DNA of 64,000 bases from Ficedula albicollis (taxonomy: Eukaryota > Chordata > Aves > Passeriformes > Muscicapidae). Below the pieces are notes generated by a model. The model was given only the letters and a program-made list of their open reading frames with translations. It was not told where the DNA came from and made no database searches. A program made the position numbers and the translations under genes. Location of the stretch: contig NW_004775927.1 in assembly GCF_000247815.1 (NCBI RefSeq), positions 186,001 to 250,000 of the forward strand. Reading direction: 5' to 3'. Below are positions 41,383-54,370 of this stretch, one piece after another (position 1 is the first letter of the stretch; every line of letters starts with the position of its first letter).

Positions 41383-42570
41383 ATGGCCATGGATCCGATG
41401 TAGTCAATTTGTCAGACCTCACCTTATCAGGAACCCACCTACTGCTCTCTGTTCCAAAGAGATTTTACTCATGCATCTGGCTTGATTGCAGCACATTTCA
41501 CATTCATGAATAACCTGTGTCATAGCCTCCATGGCAAGGTCCATCCCTCAATTAAAGCCCTTCTCTATATTGCATCCCTTCATAGGTGCCCTGATGTTTC
41601 ATGGACCCATCAAGCTATAAATAGTTCACCCTTTCACTAGGTCTACCTGAGCTATTCTCTTCTTAGCAGTCTTATCTACCTGTTTGTTATTCTGTTGTTT
41701 ACTGGCATAAATTTTAGGCACATGAGCATTTTCATGATTTATGTTCAGACTCATGTTCTCTACCCATGCAGTGATTTCCTGACACATTGCAGCAGCCCAG
41801 ATGTGTTTGCCTCTGTCACCAATCAGTCTTCTTCCATTGCTGCAGCAACCACCACAGGGCATTAGCCTGAATCCAGGAGTCTATATATGGTAGAGGCCAC
41901 TTTTCTCACTCAGCAGGCTCAAAGGCTTGTTGGATGGCTCTCACTTCTGCAAATTGGCTTAAGTTGCCTTCTCCTTCAGCAGCTTCAAGGACTTGTCACA
42001 TGAGACTCTACACAGAAGCCTTCCACCTCTCATCATTTCCTATCACATGGCAGGATCCATCAGTAAATAGAGTATAGCCTCTTTTGCTTTCTGCTAACTT
42101 GTTATATGGTGGTGATTATTGGGTACAAGTCATCTTCTTAGGCAATGAGTCAAAATTTCTGGGTTCTGGCCAGTCCATAATCTTTTCCAGGATTTCTGGG
42201 AAAACGGGTTTTTCCATTTGGATTTATTGTGTAGTTAATGTTGCCCATTTACTCCATGTAACACCGGTTGCATGATGAATTGAGGGAATGTTTCCTTTGA
42301 GTATCCAGTACAGCACAGGCACTCATGGTGCCAAGAGGAGACACACTTCTGTCTCAACAACTTCTGAGGCTTGAACCCTCTCACAGGCTCCTAATATCTT
42401 TTCTCAGCTGGAATATAGTGGACTTCTGATCCTCAATATCTCCAACTCCAAAACCCTAATGGTCTACCTCAGGTTTCTCCTAAGGTTCCTTGCCAGAGGC
42501 TCCAGGTGAAATTTAGCAAACTTCGATAATACTTCTTTTTCTGGTAGTCCCAAACATGCTTTTACCCTAT
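41383..42570 (-). pseudogene. ERVL-like pol remnant (RT connection, RNase H, integrase start)
   Basis: On the minus strand, translated in pieces, the order is end of RT/connection, RNase H, integrase. An RNase H TDGS motif is encoded at 42053-42064. The integrase HHCC zinc finger is suggested by an HETSGH stretch (41586-41603) and a Cys-x2-Cys pair (41491-41502). The start of the integrase core lies near 41394-41410. Several in-frame stops and frameshifts make it non-functional. Gag, most of RT, env and both LTRs are not found alongside. It abuts the CR1 at its integrase side. Family assignment as class III ERVL is from recall. Confidence 0.72.
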
Positions 42571-44093
42571 TTTATTTTTGCATTAATTTCTCCAGGCTTC
42601 AACCTCGATTATACTATGTATTGCCATTGAAAACCTACAGCAGCTGTCTTTTCAGTGCATCTTGGAGCCTTCCTTTTCTTGGGGTGAATGTGGAGGTGTT
42701 TTGGTTTTTATCTTTTTCCCTCCATGGTTACAGAGAAAGTCTTATATACAGAAGAATCAGGCATTTCTAAGACAAAATTCAACTGATCTAGTAAGTAACC
42801 ATTTATGATGGAACTAGCATAGAAGATAGAAACTGGGACAATATGTTATGGAAAGCAATGGGGCAACCATGGCATGTATTTTATGGAGTGACATAAAAAG
42901 GATTAGAGCAAAATTATGCTGCTGGTATATGACACATTAAGTCAAACCAATTATTACTCTTCCTAGTTTTTTAAGCTTGAAAATTAAGATATTTTGGCAC
43001 GTTATTGGCTTTCTTGTTTCTGAAAAACAAGGGATGGTCCTTTTTCATCAGTAAGTGCAGCATCTTTCCCTAATGCATGTGAAATATTTAGCAGTTTAGA
43101 AAGTAAGACAGAAAAATATTGATATTTTTCAGCAAATCAGAGTGATACTATCATTTATTACAAGTCTACTTCATCATTTAAAGCCTGCAGCTTCTTTAGT
43201 AATGAGAATACTCAGGAAAACAAAGGATTTCTTTTAGTGTTTATCTGACTATGTCAAATTAGAATATTACCTGCAGTTGTCTTCACTAAGTGTGTGAGTG
43301 CGAGCTTGTGCAATTTTTTTAATCATATAACCATCGATTTTTACATGCTTGTGTTTCATAATCTCAGTCCCTGTTATAGTCCATGTGTCAGACAGCAGCA
43401 AGTGCAGAAAGACAGTTCAGGTTCTCAGCTGTCAAATCAGGCAAAAAAAATGGCTTCGGTGTATGAAGTCAGGAATTAATGCTTCTTAGAAATAAGTATT
43501 GAAATCTCATTAGGACTGTGTTTATCCTGGCTTTTTAAGGGAGTAGGCCTGTTGTAAATGCATTTGCAAGATTTTTACAGCTTGATTCATCTAGAAACTT
43601 CAAAATGCACCTGGAACTGCAAAAACAAACAAAATCATGATGGTAAAAGAGGGTGTATAAACATTGAACTATGCGTTTTTTTAAAACTCTTCTTTATTTT
43701 CTTCCTGTGAAACTCATTGTGAAAGCCTTCCAAAGAAAAGAGACACACCATTTCTGGTACTCACACACTGGAACACACAGAGAGGAAGAGCTAAAATACT
43801 TATATTGACTTTCTTCTTTTTAGTCCCCTGTGCCCCAGGCTACTCTCATGACACAACATAATGCAGGATTTTGATTATTAAAAAAGGATTTTTTTTTGAG
43901 ACATGAATGCAGATTCTTCTGTGGAACAAACTGTACAGCATTACAAAATCTACAGGTTCTCAAAAATGGAGTTTGCTGAAGTGGTGAAACTGACCATTAT
44001 GTTAGTATAGTGGATTGCATTTCACCTTATCAAACATTAAAGATGAGCAGTGTCTTTCAAGAATGACAGCAGACACAGAGAATATTGTTGTTA

Positions 44094-44134
44094 CATATAT
44101 ATATATATATATATTCATATATATATATATATAT
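44094..44134. repeat. AT repeat forming a palindrome
   Basis: Two (AT)n blocks around a central TTC at about 44114-44116. The whole is nearly self-complementary and can extrude as a hairpin or cruciform. Confidence 0.85.
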
Positions 44135-46047
44135 GAAGAACTCCATCTCTGGTGAATTTTCTATAAATCATTTTATATAGTATACCCTTCAAAATACTGG
44201 TCTAACTTAGGTAATAAATGGCAACAGTAAGAATCTTAGCTCTCTATGAATACATAATCCCCACCACAAATAAACTGGTGGCTAATGGCATTGTATCCAT
44301 CAAAAATTATTAGGAAAGTTTACGGCAACAAATCCTGTCATAAAAATGTCACTATGTTTTTTATTTGAAACAATATTTCCTCAAAAACACATTTAAAGCA
44401 TTTTTAAAAACCCTCTCTACAAGACTTAACATGTCCAGTGTAAGTTTCACAGCAAATTTTGTAATAAAATGAAAAAATATCTTCTTAGATGAGCTGAATT
44501 TGACTTCTACATTCAACAATAATGGATTTAGTGGTAAACAGGAACTTTTTTTTTTCACTAAGGAAATTAATGTTTTGATAATGAATTTAGCTGTGTATTT
44601 CAGGTTTATTTAAATTTGAAAAAAAACCACCCAACTTTTTAAAATATTTTATTTGTTAACGGAGCTGCAGCATTGCTGTTTAAAGAATCATCTTAATTTT
44701 ATATTTTCATAAAATTTTTAATGGAGGTTTATATAACTCATTTTGGAAGAAGACTTTATATAATTCCCTATGAAAGAGGACTTTCAATATACTTTTGCCA
44801 AGTGTCTATCCATTCATGGAAAATTCTTTTATTAAACAGAACCTGCAAGGAATATATTATCAGAAAGAAAATAAGTCAGGACTATGTGAGGTATTTTTTT
44901 CATCAACTAGCCTTTTAGAATTTTTGTTAATTGGAGGAGTTATTTTTGTCAGCTTTTCTTCTCTACAGCTCAAGTAACATGGGTGGACAGAGGCATTTGA
45001 GACCTGAAAAACCAATTTCAAGATTTTTAGGTGAAATGTAAAAATGGAACAAAATACTATTTTAATTTTAAAAATGTTCATGAGTTTTTGAAGCAAAAAA
45101 GGTTTTGCAACATTATGCCTTTGTCTGATAATGTTCTTTTTCCTGTAATGCACCATTATTTATTTTAGCATATAGCCTAAAAAAATTCAAATATACATAA
45201 AGAGCTGAAGTAATGGTTTAAAACCAATCGGAAAAAAATATATCTGGACACAAGAGTATATCAGATGTGTTTGCTTCTCCCAAAGTTCAATATGGATGTT
45301 ACTGACTTGTTGCAGAGCCAAATTGGGCGTTATGCTGCAGATGCCTCCAACTGGAGCTAAACGGCTTATTGAGTTTAAGCTTCCCTGTGACAACCAAAAG
45401 GAGTGTGATGCTGAGTGGGACAAAAGCTGACCTATGGCTTCATGAGAAACTATTCCAACCGGAAGACATGCAAGAAGCAAACGAATGGTCTTTGTATGTA
45501 AAAGTCAATACCAGATAAACTTCTAATTAAAACATTTGAGCTGCAAGATTATTACTTTTAAGAGGAAGTGATTCTCATGCTGGGTAAGAGCTGTCCACAG
45601 TGAGAGCTGAGACTGAGGAATTAGAATTTCTGAGAAATTTAAGGTGTAATTTGAGTGGTACTCTATTATCTTTAAGTTCAATTTCACATCAGGAATTTTG
45701 TGAACCAAAAAGGATAGTTCCTTGGCCCAAAGCCAAGTTTAATATTGCTCCCTGGCAGCCTTTTTTAAAAGGGAAGCTGGTGAACTCAAATCCCTTGGCT
45801 AGGAGCTGTGTTCCCCAGAGCCACATCCTGTAGTTTTCTAGCAAGTAGTGTGTGCCTGTTATCTGCTGAATGTGTTTAAACAGAGGTAGGTTCTTCACTG
45901 AGATATTTTGAGAAGTAAGCTTGCTTTCTGAGGGCCTGTCAAAAAAAGGTATGTGATATAATTTCCAGGTTTGCATATAGTTCATATCCAAATTCACTGA
46001 AGTCAACACAAAATCTTTCAGTGTGAGACTGGTACCAGTTTTCTGCC

Positions 46048-46111
46048 TTTTTTGGTTTTTTTTTGTTTGTTTGTTTTGGTTTTGGTTTGTTTGTTTTTTT
46101 GTTTTTTTGTT
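46048..46111. repeat. T-rich TTTG low-complexity tract
   Basis: Repeated TTTG and TTTTGG units with T runs. It could be an eroded reverse-strand A-rich tail, but no element body is visible beside it. Confidence 0.7.
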
Positions 46112-46496
46112 CCAATAGATTTTTAGAGGAAGTTAATTTTAAAACATCCATGTCAAAAAATGAGGTCATGTAGCACGTCTGGTAAATCACAGCCATTACT
46201 TCAGCAGCATTGGAAACCCACTGGACATACTCTAGCACAAGACTGCACAACTAAAAATCACAGATGAACACTTTGTTGTCAGAGGTACTTTCTTTTCTTT
46301 CTTGGATATCAGAATTAAATTCTGGACAGAATCCCATTAAAACACACAACCAAAGATTAATTTGACCAAACCTGAAAAATTTTGTTTGCATGCTAAGAGA
46401 TTTGAGATTTTATGAAAAAGTTTTGTTGGCATGAAACCAGCAAATACGTATCTATGCACAGAAAGATATATAGGCTGATATATATGTAGATGAGAT

Positions 46497-46541
46497 TTAG
46501 ATATTGATATTGGTATTGATATTGATGTTGATATTGATATA
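46497..46541. repeat. ATTGAT/GATATT hexamer microsatellite
   Basis: About seven imperfect units of ATTGAT(A/G)TTGAT type. It generates apparently repetitive Ser-Ile frames on the minus strand that are not genes. Confidence 0.85.
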
Positions 46542-48628
46542 GCAATAGATATACCAGCTTTGCTTTTTGCAACTGAGAAAAGGATAAGCACTTCATAAAA
46601 TCTCCTGCCACAGAGCCAAACATATTGAAATGGCTTTTTATGGAGATATTGAAACAACAAAACAAAATAAAATACACAAGGCTTGCTTCTCCTGAGGGTT
46701 CAATTATTTTGAGCCCTGCTAGCAAACTTTGATTGATAAATCTAACCTTTTCTTTCCAGGCAATGGTTTGATCACATAGTGATGAGAAAGAGTTAGAGAA
46801 TGGAAAAATAATATTTGGATTGCAACAGAATAATAAAAATGCAGAGGATGCCTTTGACTTTTACAAGGTGAGAAATGATTTCCCATTTTGATTGTGTGAT
46901 GTCGAGTCTTCCTTCTAAGAACGAGTAAGTCTGGGCTTTGTATGATCCTCTTAAATTAATTTTCAAAACCTATAAGTTTTCTCCAGCCTTCCAACTAAAA
47001 ATTCTTAATACATCCGAAATGAAATTCAAGTTGTAGTGGCAAAATAACTTTTTCAGCAGCACAAATGACTGATGAAATAGTGTAGTGACCAGACTTTATA
47101 TGTGAAATATGGAGTAAAAATGTGAAATATGAACTCTCCAGGCCCACAGGGAAAAGCAGGCAGCCTTTGTATCCAAAGAAATTTAAGAAGTTTCTCAACT
47201 GTACTGATACAAAAAACTAATAAATGATGTCTTTCATGGCATAATTTGACACTTCTATGTATCTATTTAATTGTTCATTTACAAAATATTTTTTCATTCC
47301 CTTCTAAAATACTTCTTGGAAGCCCAAAATCCTCTGTCATGAGTTTCTTCAAATCTTCGTCTTCGTGTAAAAGAAAGAGAAGTTATCAATCAAACAAAAT
47401 TAAATTAGATCATTTACTTAGCATCATAAATTCCTTTACACAAGATCCTACTTCGGTAGACAAAGAAGCAACTCCTAACTTTGCAAGCAATTGCACTGGA
47501 AAAAAAGCAAAAAAAAGAGAGAAAGTTAAATTTTGTTTTAAAATATAAGCTTGGAAATAAATGATTGAACACCATTTAAAACTGTGCTGTTTAAATGTTT
47601 TCAAATTTCCACAAGCAGCTGTAGAAAATTACTTTGGAATGCCTAAATTTTGGGGAACCTAGCAAAATAATGTTTGACTTTCATTAACTCATAAAATTCA
47701 CAAAATAGTTTTTGAGATTGGAGAGCATTTAATAAGCAATTTTAAAAATAAATAGTAAAAATTCAGTGAAGAATTAGCCACATCATCTGCTTGACTCACA
47801 TAAAAAGCCACAATTTGGAGGAAAGAGTATTTTATGTATCGGTGTCATAGCAGAGCAGAAGACAGAGGAAGAAGACAGATGTACTAGTTGCTTGTTTAAA
47901 GACAGGACACTGAAATGCAGCTGTGTAAACCTGAATATTGCAGTGAAAGTTGAGCATGGACATGAAAACGGTGGTATTTATCAGCTTCCAGACTGGTGTG
48001 TGTGAATGCTGAAAGCCAAATTAAAGTTGCCTTTAGCAAAGGCACGCTGTTACAAATGTAGTCCTCCCGCATAAGCTCTCCCTGCCCTCGCTACACCGTA
48101 TGGGACAGCTGTAATTTAGTTCTAATGTTTTAGTTAATGAAATCACTGCTACAGCCTGTGAATAACTGCAGCAAATGTGCTCACTGTTAAACAGTACTGC
48201 GCTTGCAGGCAAGTGTGGCAAACAGATAACCCACTCCATTTCTACCTACTTCTACGGTTTTCACTGCCTTTTTTTTTTAATATAGAGTTAGCTTCCTCAG
48301 GCATGGTGTGCATGCACAAAATTTAAAAATTAAGAAGTCAAGCCTTAGATAGAAACTGTAAATCCATTTAGCTCTGAAAAATTCATTCTCATTAATGAAA
48401 CTGTCAATATTTAGTACCCAGACTATAATATTTCAGCTGTTTTTCTTGTTTTGCACACTGAAATGAGAAAATACATATTCAAAAATACAGGCATGCACAC
48501 ATACACCACATATATTCTGCTGGCATCTCTGCAATATATAGCAAAATCATACGTAATTTTTTTATAGCAACTTAGAGACTCTATCTTTTATCTTCTAAGC
48601 AATCTCCTTGAATTTACTAATGTCTCAA

Positions 48629-49146
48629 CCTCCAAAACGCTTTATGTACCTTGTTTTTAAAAAACAGTAATCATCTATGCTACTTTGGCTTAGTGAAATA
48701 ATTTTTCTAATTACATTTCAAATTTCTAATTCTAATTACATTACTTCTAATTATGACCATTTGCTCCGTTTCAGAAAAAGCTGATTACAAAAATTATTGG
48801 TTTGCACTCTATGTGCTAACAAAATCGAGCAATTGTAGCACCAAACTACAGGTGAAAAAATGCAATTTACTTTTGGAAAAGCAAATCCCTCCAAAACGCT
48901 TTATGTACCTTGTTTTTAAAAAACAGTAATCATCTATGCTACTTTGGCTTAGTGAAATAATTTTTCTAATTACATTTCAAATTTCTAATTCTAATTACAT
49001 TTCTTCTAATTATGACCATTTGCTCCGTTTCAGAAAAAGCTGATTACAAAAATTATTGGTTTGCACTCTATGTGCTAACAAAATCGAGCAATTGTAGCAC
49101 CAAACTACAGGTGAAAAAATGCAATTTACTTTTGGAAAAGCAAATC
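48629..49146. repeat. 259-bp tandem duplication
   Basis: Copies 48629-48887 and 48888-49146 are head to tail and differ at one visible site (CATTACTTCTAAT versus CATTTCTTCTAAT). No filler lies at the junction. Confidence 0.93.
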
Positions 49147-49279
49147 ATAATTTTCCGTAGAAATTCAGTGGCAGCCACACCTGAAACAGGTCATGTTCTA
49201 CATGATGAATGCTCCATGAGTTTGCAAATTCTTGGATTTTAAACACATAAAAAGATGAAGAGAAATCTAAATTTATACC

Positions 49280-49863
49280 TGTCATGGTTCAACCCCCGTT
49301 CACAACTAAGACCTACGTTTCCACCCACTCATACCCACACCAGCAGGACTGGGAAGAGAATTGGAAGAGTGAAAGTGAGAAAACTCATGGGTTGAGATAA
49401 GAACAGTTTAACAGAGAGGCAAAACACACATGGACACAAGTAAAACAAAACAACCAATTATTTCACTGCTTCCAGTGGGCAGGCAGGTGTTTAGCCATCC
49501 CCAGGAAAGTAGGACTCCATCAGGTTTAACCATGACTTGGTAACAAAAATGCCATCACTCCACACATCCCATCTTCCTTCTTCCCCAGCTCTCTGTTGAG
49601 CCTAACGAAGGGAATATGGAATATCCCTTCAGCCAGTTGGGATCAGCTGTCCTGGCTGTGCCCCTCATGCCTACACACCCCCAGACTCCTCACTGGTGGG
49701 GCAGCACAAAAATCAGAAAAGGCTTTCATATTGCACAAGTGCTGCTCAGCAGCAGTAAAACCATCTCTATATTGTCTACCTGGTGCTCAGCACAAATCCA
49801 AAACTCAGCCCCATATTAGCTACTGTGAAGAAAATTAACTGTACCCCAGGCAAACCTAGAACA
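49280..49863 (-). mobile_element. Avian solo LTR, 584 bp, with imperfect 5-bp target duplication
   Basis: The + strand starts TGTCATGGTTCAACCCC and ends CTAGAACA, the reverse complement of a widespread bird LTR that starts TGTTCTAGGTTTGCC-like and ends GGTTGAACCATGACA. Internal landmarks fit: CTCATGGGTTGAGATAAGAACAGTTTAACAG (the R region in antisense), GGAATATCCC-TTCAGCCAGTTGGG, and CCTGGCTGTGCCCC. Flanks are ATACC (49275-49279) and ATACT (49864-49868), a 5-bp duplication with one mismatch. No internal sequence lies on either side, so it is a solo LTR. Confidence 0.82.
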
Positions 49864-50279
49864 ATACTTATGAAGTTAATATGAATATTTTAATAGCCCT
49901 TATCCAGTACAGACCACTGGAAACTGTGCAGCTGATGACAACATCTGTACCTATTTGTAATATTTTTGTTGATTAAAGCTAACAGCTACCTACTTGAAGA
50001 TTTATGAATAAGAGGGTGGCATAGGGCATTTCTATGGGGTATTGATTTTCCATAATTAAAGGTCATTCTCTGTACATTGGTTAAACTCAATACCACCTCC
50101 ACTCCCAAACTTCTTAGAAAGCAAGGATTACTCACAAAATTGTTACTAATTTTTAATGCCTTTTTTCCCCTCAATTTAATACTAGTGCTGCCATGAGGAG
50201 GAAGACCATGACTGCAGGAGTGACATTCCATTTGTGGGCCCTAAAATCCTGAGGGGCCATTTTTACCATCTGAATGTTT
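49864..50279. other. Unique sequence between LTR and CR1
   Basis: No recognised feature. The boundary with CR1 at about 50280 is approximate. Confidence 0.35.
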
Positions 50280-50370
50280 ATAATAAGTTCATGAGGTCTG
50301 ACAGAGTTAACTCCAGAGTACTGAAGGAGTTAGAGGGTGCTACAGCAGGACCCCTCTGCCATGACCCATG
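50280..50370 (+). pseudogene. CR1 RT remnant, piece 1
   Basis: TTCATGAGGTCTGACAGAGTTAACTCCAGAGTACTGAAGGAG and the following GCAGGACCCCTCTGCC match the start of the CR1 RT region, with stops. The sequence expected next appears about 830 bp further on at 51195. Confidence 0.6.
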
Positions 50371-51194
50371 GGTATGGGGCACAATGTTCACTATAAATTC
50401 TCATGAGGCAGACCAAAGACATCAGACCACATGTCAGAGAACTCTCAAGCTGTTATTGTACAATCGCCATAACTCTGGCAATGACCACACTGTTTAGACT
50501 AAAAAGGTTCTGGTTAACAAGCCCTTATTTTCACAATATACTTCCACAAAAGGTATTAGCTAACAAGACATTAATTTTTTACGGTACACTTCAAAAAATT
50601 TTCAAGTCCCACAACAGACTCTTCAAAAGGTGCTGACTCACAAGCCACAACACACAAAGGTGCTGGATAATGAGCCACAAGACACTTCCACAAGGTCCCA
50701 GCTCTTACAAAAGAGTTTAGTACAGAGTACAGAGTAGAATATGACAACCATGCTTTGCTCAGGCAAAGAAGAACAAAGAGGAAAAAGAGTATCACCAGTC
50801 TTCATATCCTGCATTGGTCCTGCTGCTTAGGTGATCCAGACAAACCCATCTTACTGGATTTGCAAGACAAAGTACAGTAAAAGATAAAGGGAGTGGAGGG
50901 GAGGGAAGTGAGGAAGGAGGCCGAATCCACTCCCTCTTATAGTTAAGAGGTAGACTCCTGGTACACACCTCTTGTGTAAACTAAGATTTTCTGTGCTGAT
51001 TTGGTCAGGCATGCACAGCCAGCCCATCTCCAAGGGAGTGAGCTGGCAGGGGAACTGAGCACATGTCTCAAGGCAGAGCATGAACTTGGGTTACAGCAGT
51101 GCTGCCCCACCTCCATGAGGCTCTCTCCTCCTGTACCAATCCTCAGAATGTTTGAGACAAAGCTTCCTTAGGTTTCGTCCTCTATACCAGCTCA
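50371..51194. mobile_element. Unclassified insert of about 820 bp within CR1
   Basis: CR1 homology stops near 50370 and resumes at about 51195 in correct order, so this stretch is an insertion. It could run TG...CA (from about TGACCCATGG to CTCAAGCA), which would suggest an LTR. I cannot find a clean target duplication or polyA signal. It contains a purine-rich GGGAGTGGAGGGGAGGG stretch near 50888-50915. Confidence 0.4.
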
Positions 51195-51450
51195 AGCATG
51201 TACCAAAGGTCTTGGGAGCCCAAAGAGGTTTCCACTGATTGAAAGCCAGCAAATGTCATTACATTTGCAAAAACTGAATGAGGGAAGATCCAAAAAAGCA
51301 GATTAGTCTAATCCCTACCTGGAAAAATAATGGAGTTCTATTGGAATCCTGTAGAAAGACATGTCAAGGACAAGGAAATTATCAGGCACCATCAATATGG
51401 GTTAACAAAGAAGTTTTGCCTTACTAATCTGATATCCTTAATTATTAATT
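51195..51450 (+). pseudogene. CR1 RT remnant, piece 2
   Basis: CAAAGGTCTTGGGAGCCCAAAGAGG, then AGCAAATGTCATTACATTTGC, then AATAATGGAGTTCTATTGGAATCC, then ACAAAGAAGTTTTGCC and ACTAATCTGATATCCTT. This is the CR1 RT N-terminal half in sense orientation, frame-broken. It is interrupted again after about 51445. Confidence 0.75.
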
Positions 51451-52645
<1,195 letters not shown>

Positions 52646-52649
52646 CAAG

Positions 52650-53545
52650 TTCAGCTTCTAGATGGATGGAGGGAAGGTGGTAGATGTAGCTTTTCTGGAT
52701 TTTGATCCAGCTTTGGATACTCCTTCACTATATCCTTGTGGACATGCATTGCTGTGCAATGAGCAGGCACACAGCACTCTGTGTGAGCTGGTAGCAGGGC
52801 TCAAATAATTGCCACAGAGTTACATTTGGCTGGTGGCCAGTCACTAGCAGAATTCCTCAGGGCTGAACTCTAGGGCCAGTTCTGTTCAATACTTTATTCA
52901 ATTATCTAAATGCAGAACTTGCATTAGCAAGTTTGATGGTAATATTAAAATGAAAGGGGTCGTTGGCCCTCTCAAGGTCTCAAGGGAAAGCTGGGAGAGG
53001 AGTGTGTGTAGAGCAGCCCTGCAAAAGGGATCTGGCTGGCAGCAGCTCAGGGTGATCAGCAGTGTGTGCTGGGCAGCCAGGAGGGCAAACCCCATCCCGG
53101 GGTGCATCAGACACAGCATCACCAGTGGTGACTGGGATCATCCTGCTGGATTCAGCCCTGGTGCAGCCTCGCCCGGAGTCCTGTGAGCAGTGCTGGGCCC
53201 CACACTTTAATTTCAGAATGATACAGAAGTGGGCAACAAATGCAAAAAGGGCTGGAAGGTGTGTCCTGTGAGGAGTATTTGTAGACCCTGCGTTTCACAG
53301 GTTTGAAGAGAAGTAGGCTGAGGAGTAAACTGATAGTTCTTTACAGTTTCCTCAGGAGAGGAAGATAAGAGGGAGGTGCTGATTTCTTCTTCTCAGTATT
53401 TATGATGAAATATATGAGAATGGCCCAAAGCTGTACAAGGGGAAGTTCAGGTTTAACATTGGGAAATAGTTCTTCTATGATTCACCACAAAGAGGGTGGT
53501 GGAACAATGGAATGGACATCCTGGAGAGGTGGATGGTGCTCATTT
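52650..53545 (+). pseudogene. CR1 RT remnant, piece 3 to near the 3' end
   Basis: Sense CR1 in order: GTAGATGTAGCTTTTCTGGATTTTGATCC, GTGGCCAGTCACTAGCAGAATTCCTCAGGGCTGAACTC, GGGCCAGTTCTGTTCAATACTTTATTCAATTATCT, GATCAGCAGTGTGTGCTGGGCAGCC, GATCATCCTGCTGGATTC, AAGAGAAGTAGGCTGAGGAG and GGAATGGACATCCTGGAGAGGTGGATGG. The RT FADD motif is lost (the corresponding site near 52930 reads KFDGN-like). The extreme 3' end is replaced by an LTR at about 53577. Confidence 0.82.
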
Positions 53546-53576
53546 TACGTGCACCAAAGTGCATATCTGTTCCTCT

Positions 53577-54370
53577 TGCATTGTTTGTGTGGCAAAATTT
53601 TGGTATTTGTGACGGGGAGGAGGCAGGGATGGCTACATAGGTGGCTGTAGTAGCTTTCTCTCTTTCCAGCATAGCTACTGGGTAGTTTCTGTGAGATGCT
53701 GTTGGTGCCAGCCAGCTCCCAGATTGTCACATTAGTGTCCAAAGTTGAACCCATCAACCAAAAATAGTGCTTCTTATACATATTTAAGAATGGAGAGAAA
53801 AACTTCTTTGGAGCACGACACAGAGAGAGAGGGGAGTGAGAATGCATGAGAGAAACAGCCCTTGCAGACACCAGGGAAGATGGAGGACTTATTCCAGACA
53901 CTAGAACAGAGATTTTTTTCCTGAAAGCCACGCTGAAGACCATAATGAGGTAAGCTGCCCCTCTGCAGCCCATGGAGGATCCTGTGCTGGAACAGATGAG
54001 TGCCCAAAGGAAGCAGTGACCCGTGGGAAGTCTGCATTGGAACAGGCTTTTGGCAGTATGGAGACAGGAGCCCATGATAAAGAGCACTTTTGTTGGCATG
54101 ACATATGAACCCACAGGAGAGCCATGCTGAATTAGTCTACTCCTGAAGGGCTGAACCCTCTGGAAGGGATCCACTCTAGTTAATGAAGAACTAGCCCGTG
54201 GGAAAGACTCATTTTACAGAAGTTTGTGGAGGACTGTGTCCTGTGGGAAGGACCACTCATTGAAATAGGGGAAGAATGTGAGGAGTCCTCCGCCTGAGGA
54301 GAAAGGAGAAGCAGAGACATGTGAGGAACTGACCAGAACATCCTTGCCCTATCCTCCTCTGGTATAAAAT
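53577..54370 (+). mobile_element. Avian LTR, sense, 3'-truncated
   Basis: Begins TGCATTGTTTGTGTGGCAAAATTTTGG, like the TGTGGTGGTTTGTGTGGCAA start of a common bird LTR. A TATA-like CATATTTAAG lies at about 53779-53789, then GACACCAGGGAAGATGGAGG. A run of related units follows from 53925 to 54270 (GCAGCCCATGGAGGATCC, CCGTGGGAAG-CTGCATTGGAACAG, CCTGTGGGAAGGACCACTCA), ending GAGGAGTCCTCCGCCTGAGGAG. The expected polyA signal and CA end are not found. The antisense 209-codon frame (53545-54174, minus) is carried by this repeat and is not a gene. Confidence 0.65.

Larger units (their letters stand above)
42571..48628. other. About 6 kb of unique AT-rich sequence with simple repeats
   Basis: No gene is accepted. 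Low-complexity items are listed separately. Two exon-like frames (about 43391-43480 and 47330-47548, +) were considered and not accepted. About 47820-48240 is less AT-rich, with several CpGs and homeodomain-like ATTA cores, and could be conserved non-coding DNA; this is a guess. Confidence 0.35.

Noticed and set aside
43391..43480. Possible short exon after GTGTCAG with a RQQQVQKDSSGSQLSNQ-like translation
   Set aside because: No donor site in frame and the frame ends within 30 codons. Too short to separate from chance.
47246..47548. 100-codon + frame with Lys/Ser-rich C-terminus, possible terminal exon
   Set aside because: No good splice acceptor, no homologue recognised, AT-rich flanks. 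Kept only as a note.
53545..54174. 209-codon minus-strand open frame
   Set aside because: Lies antisense inside an LTR with internal repeats. There is no recognisable domain, and it is explained by lack of stops in a GC-richer repeat.
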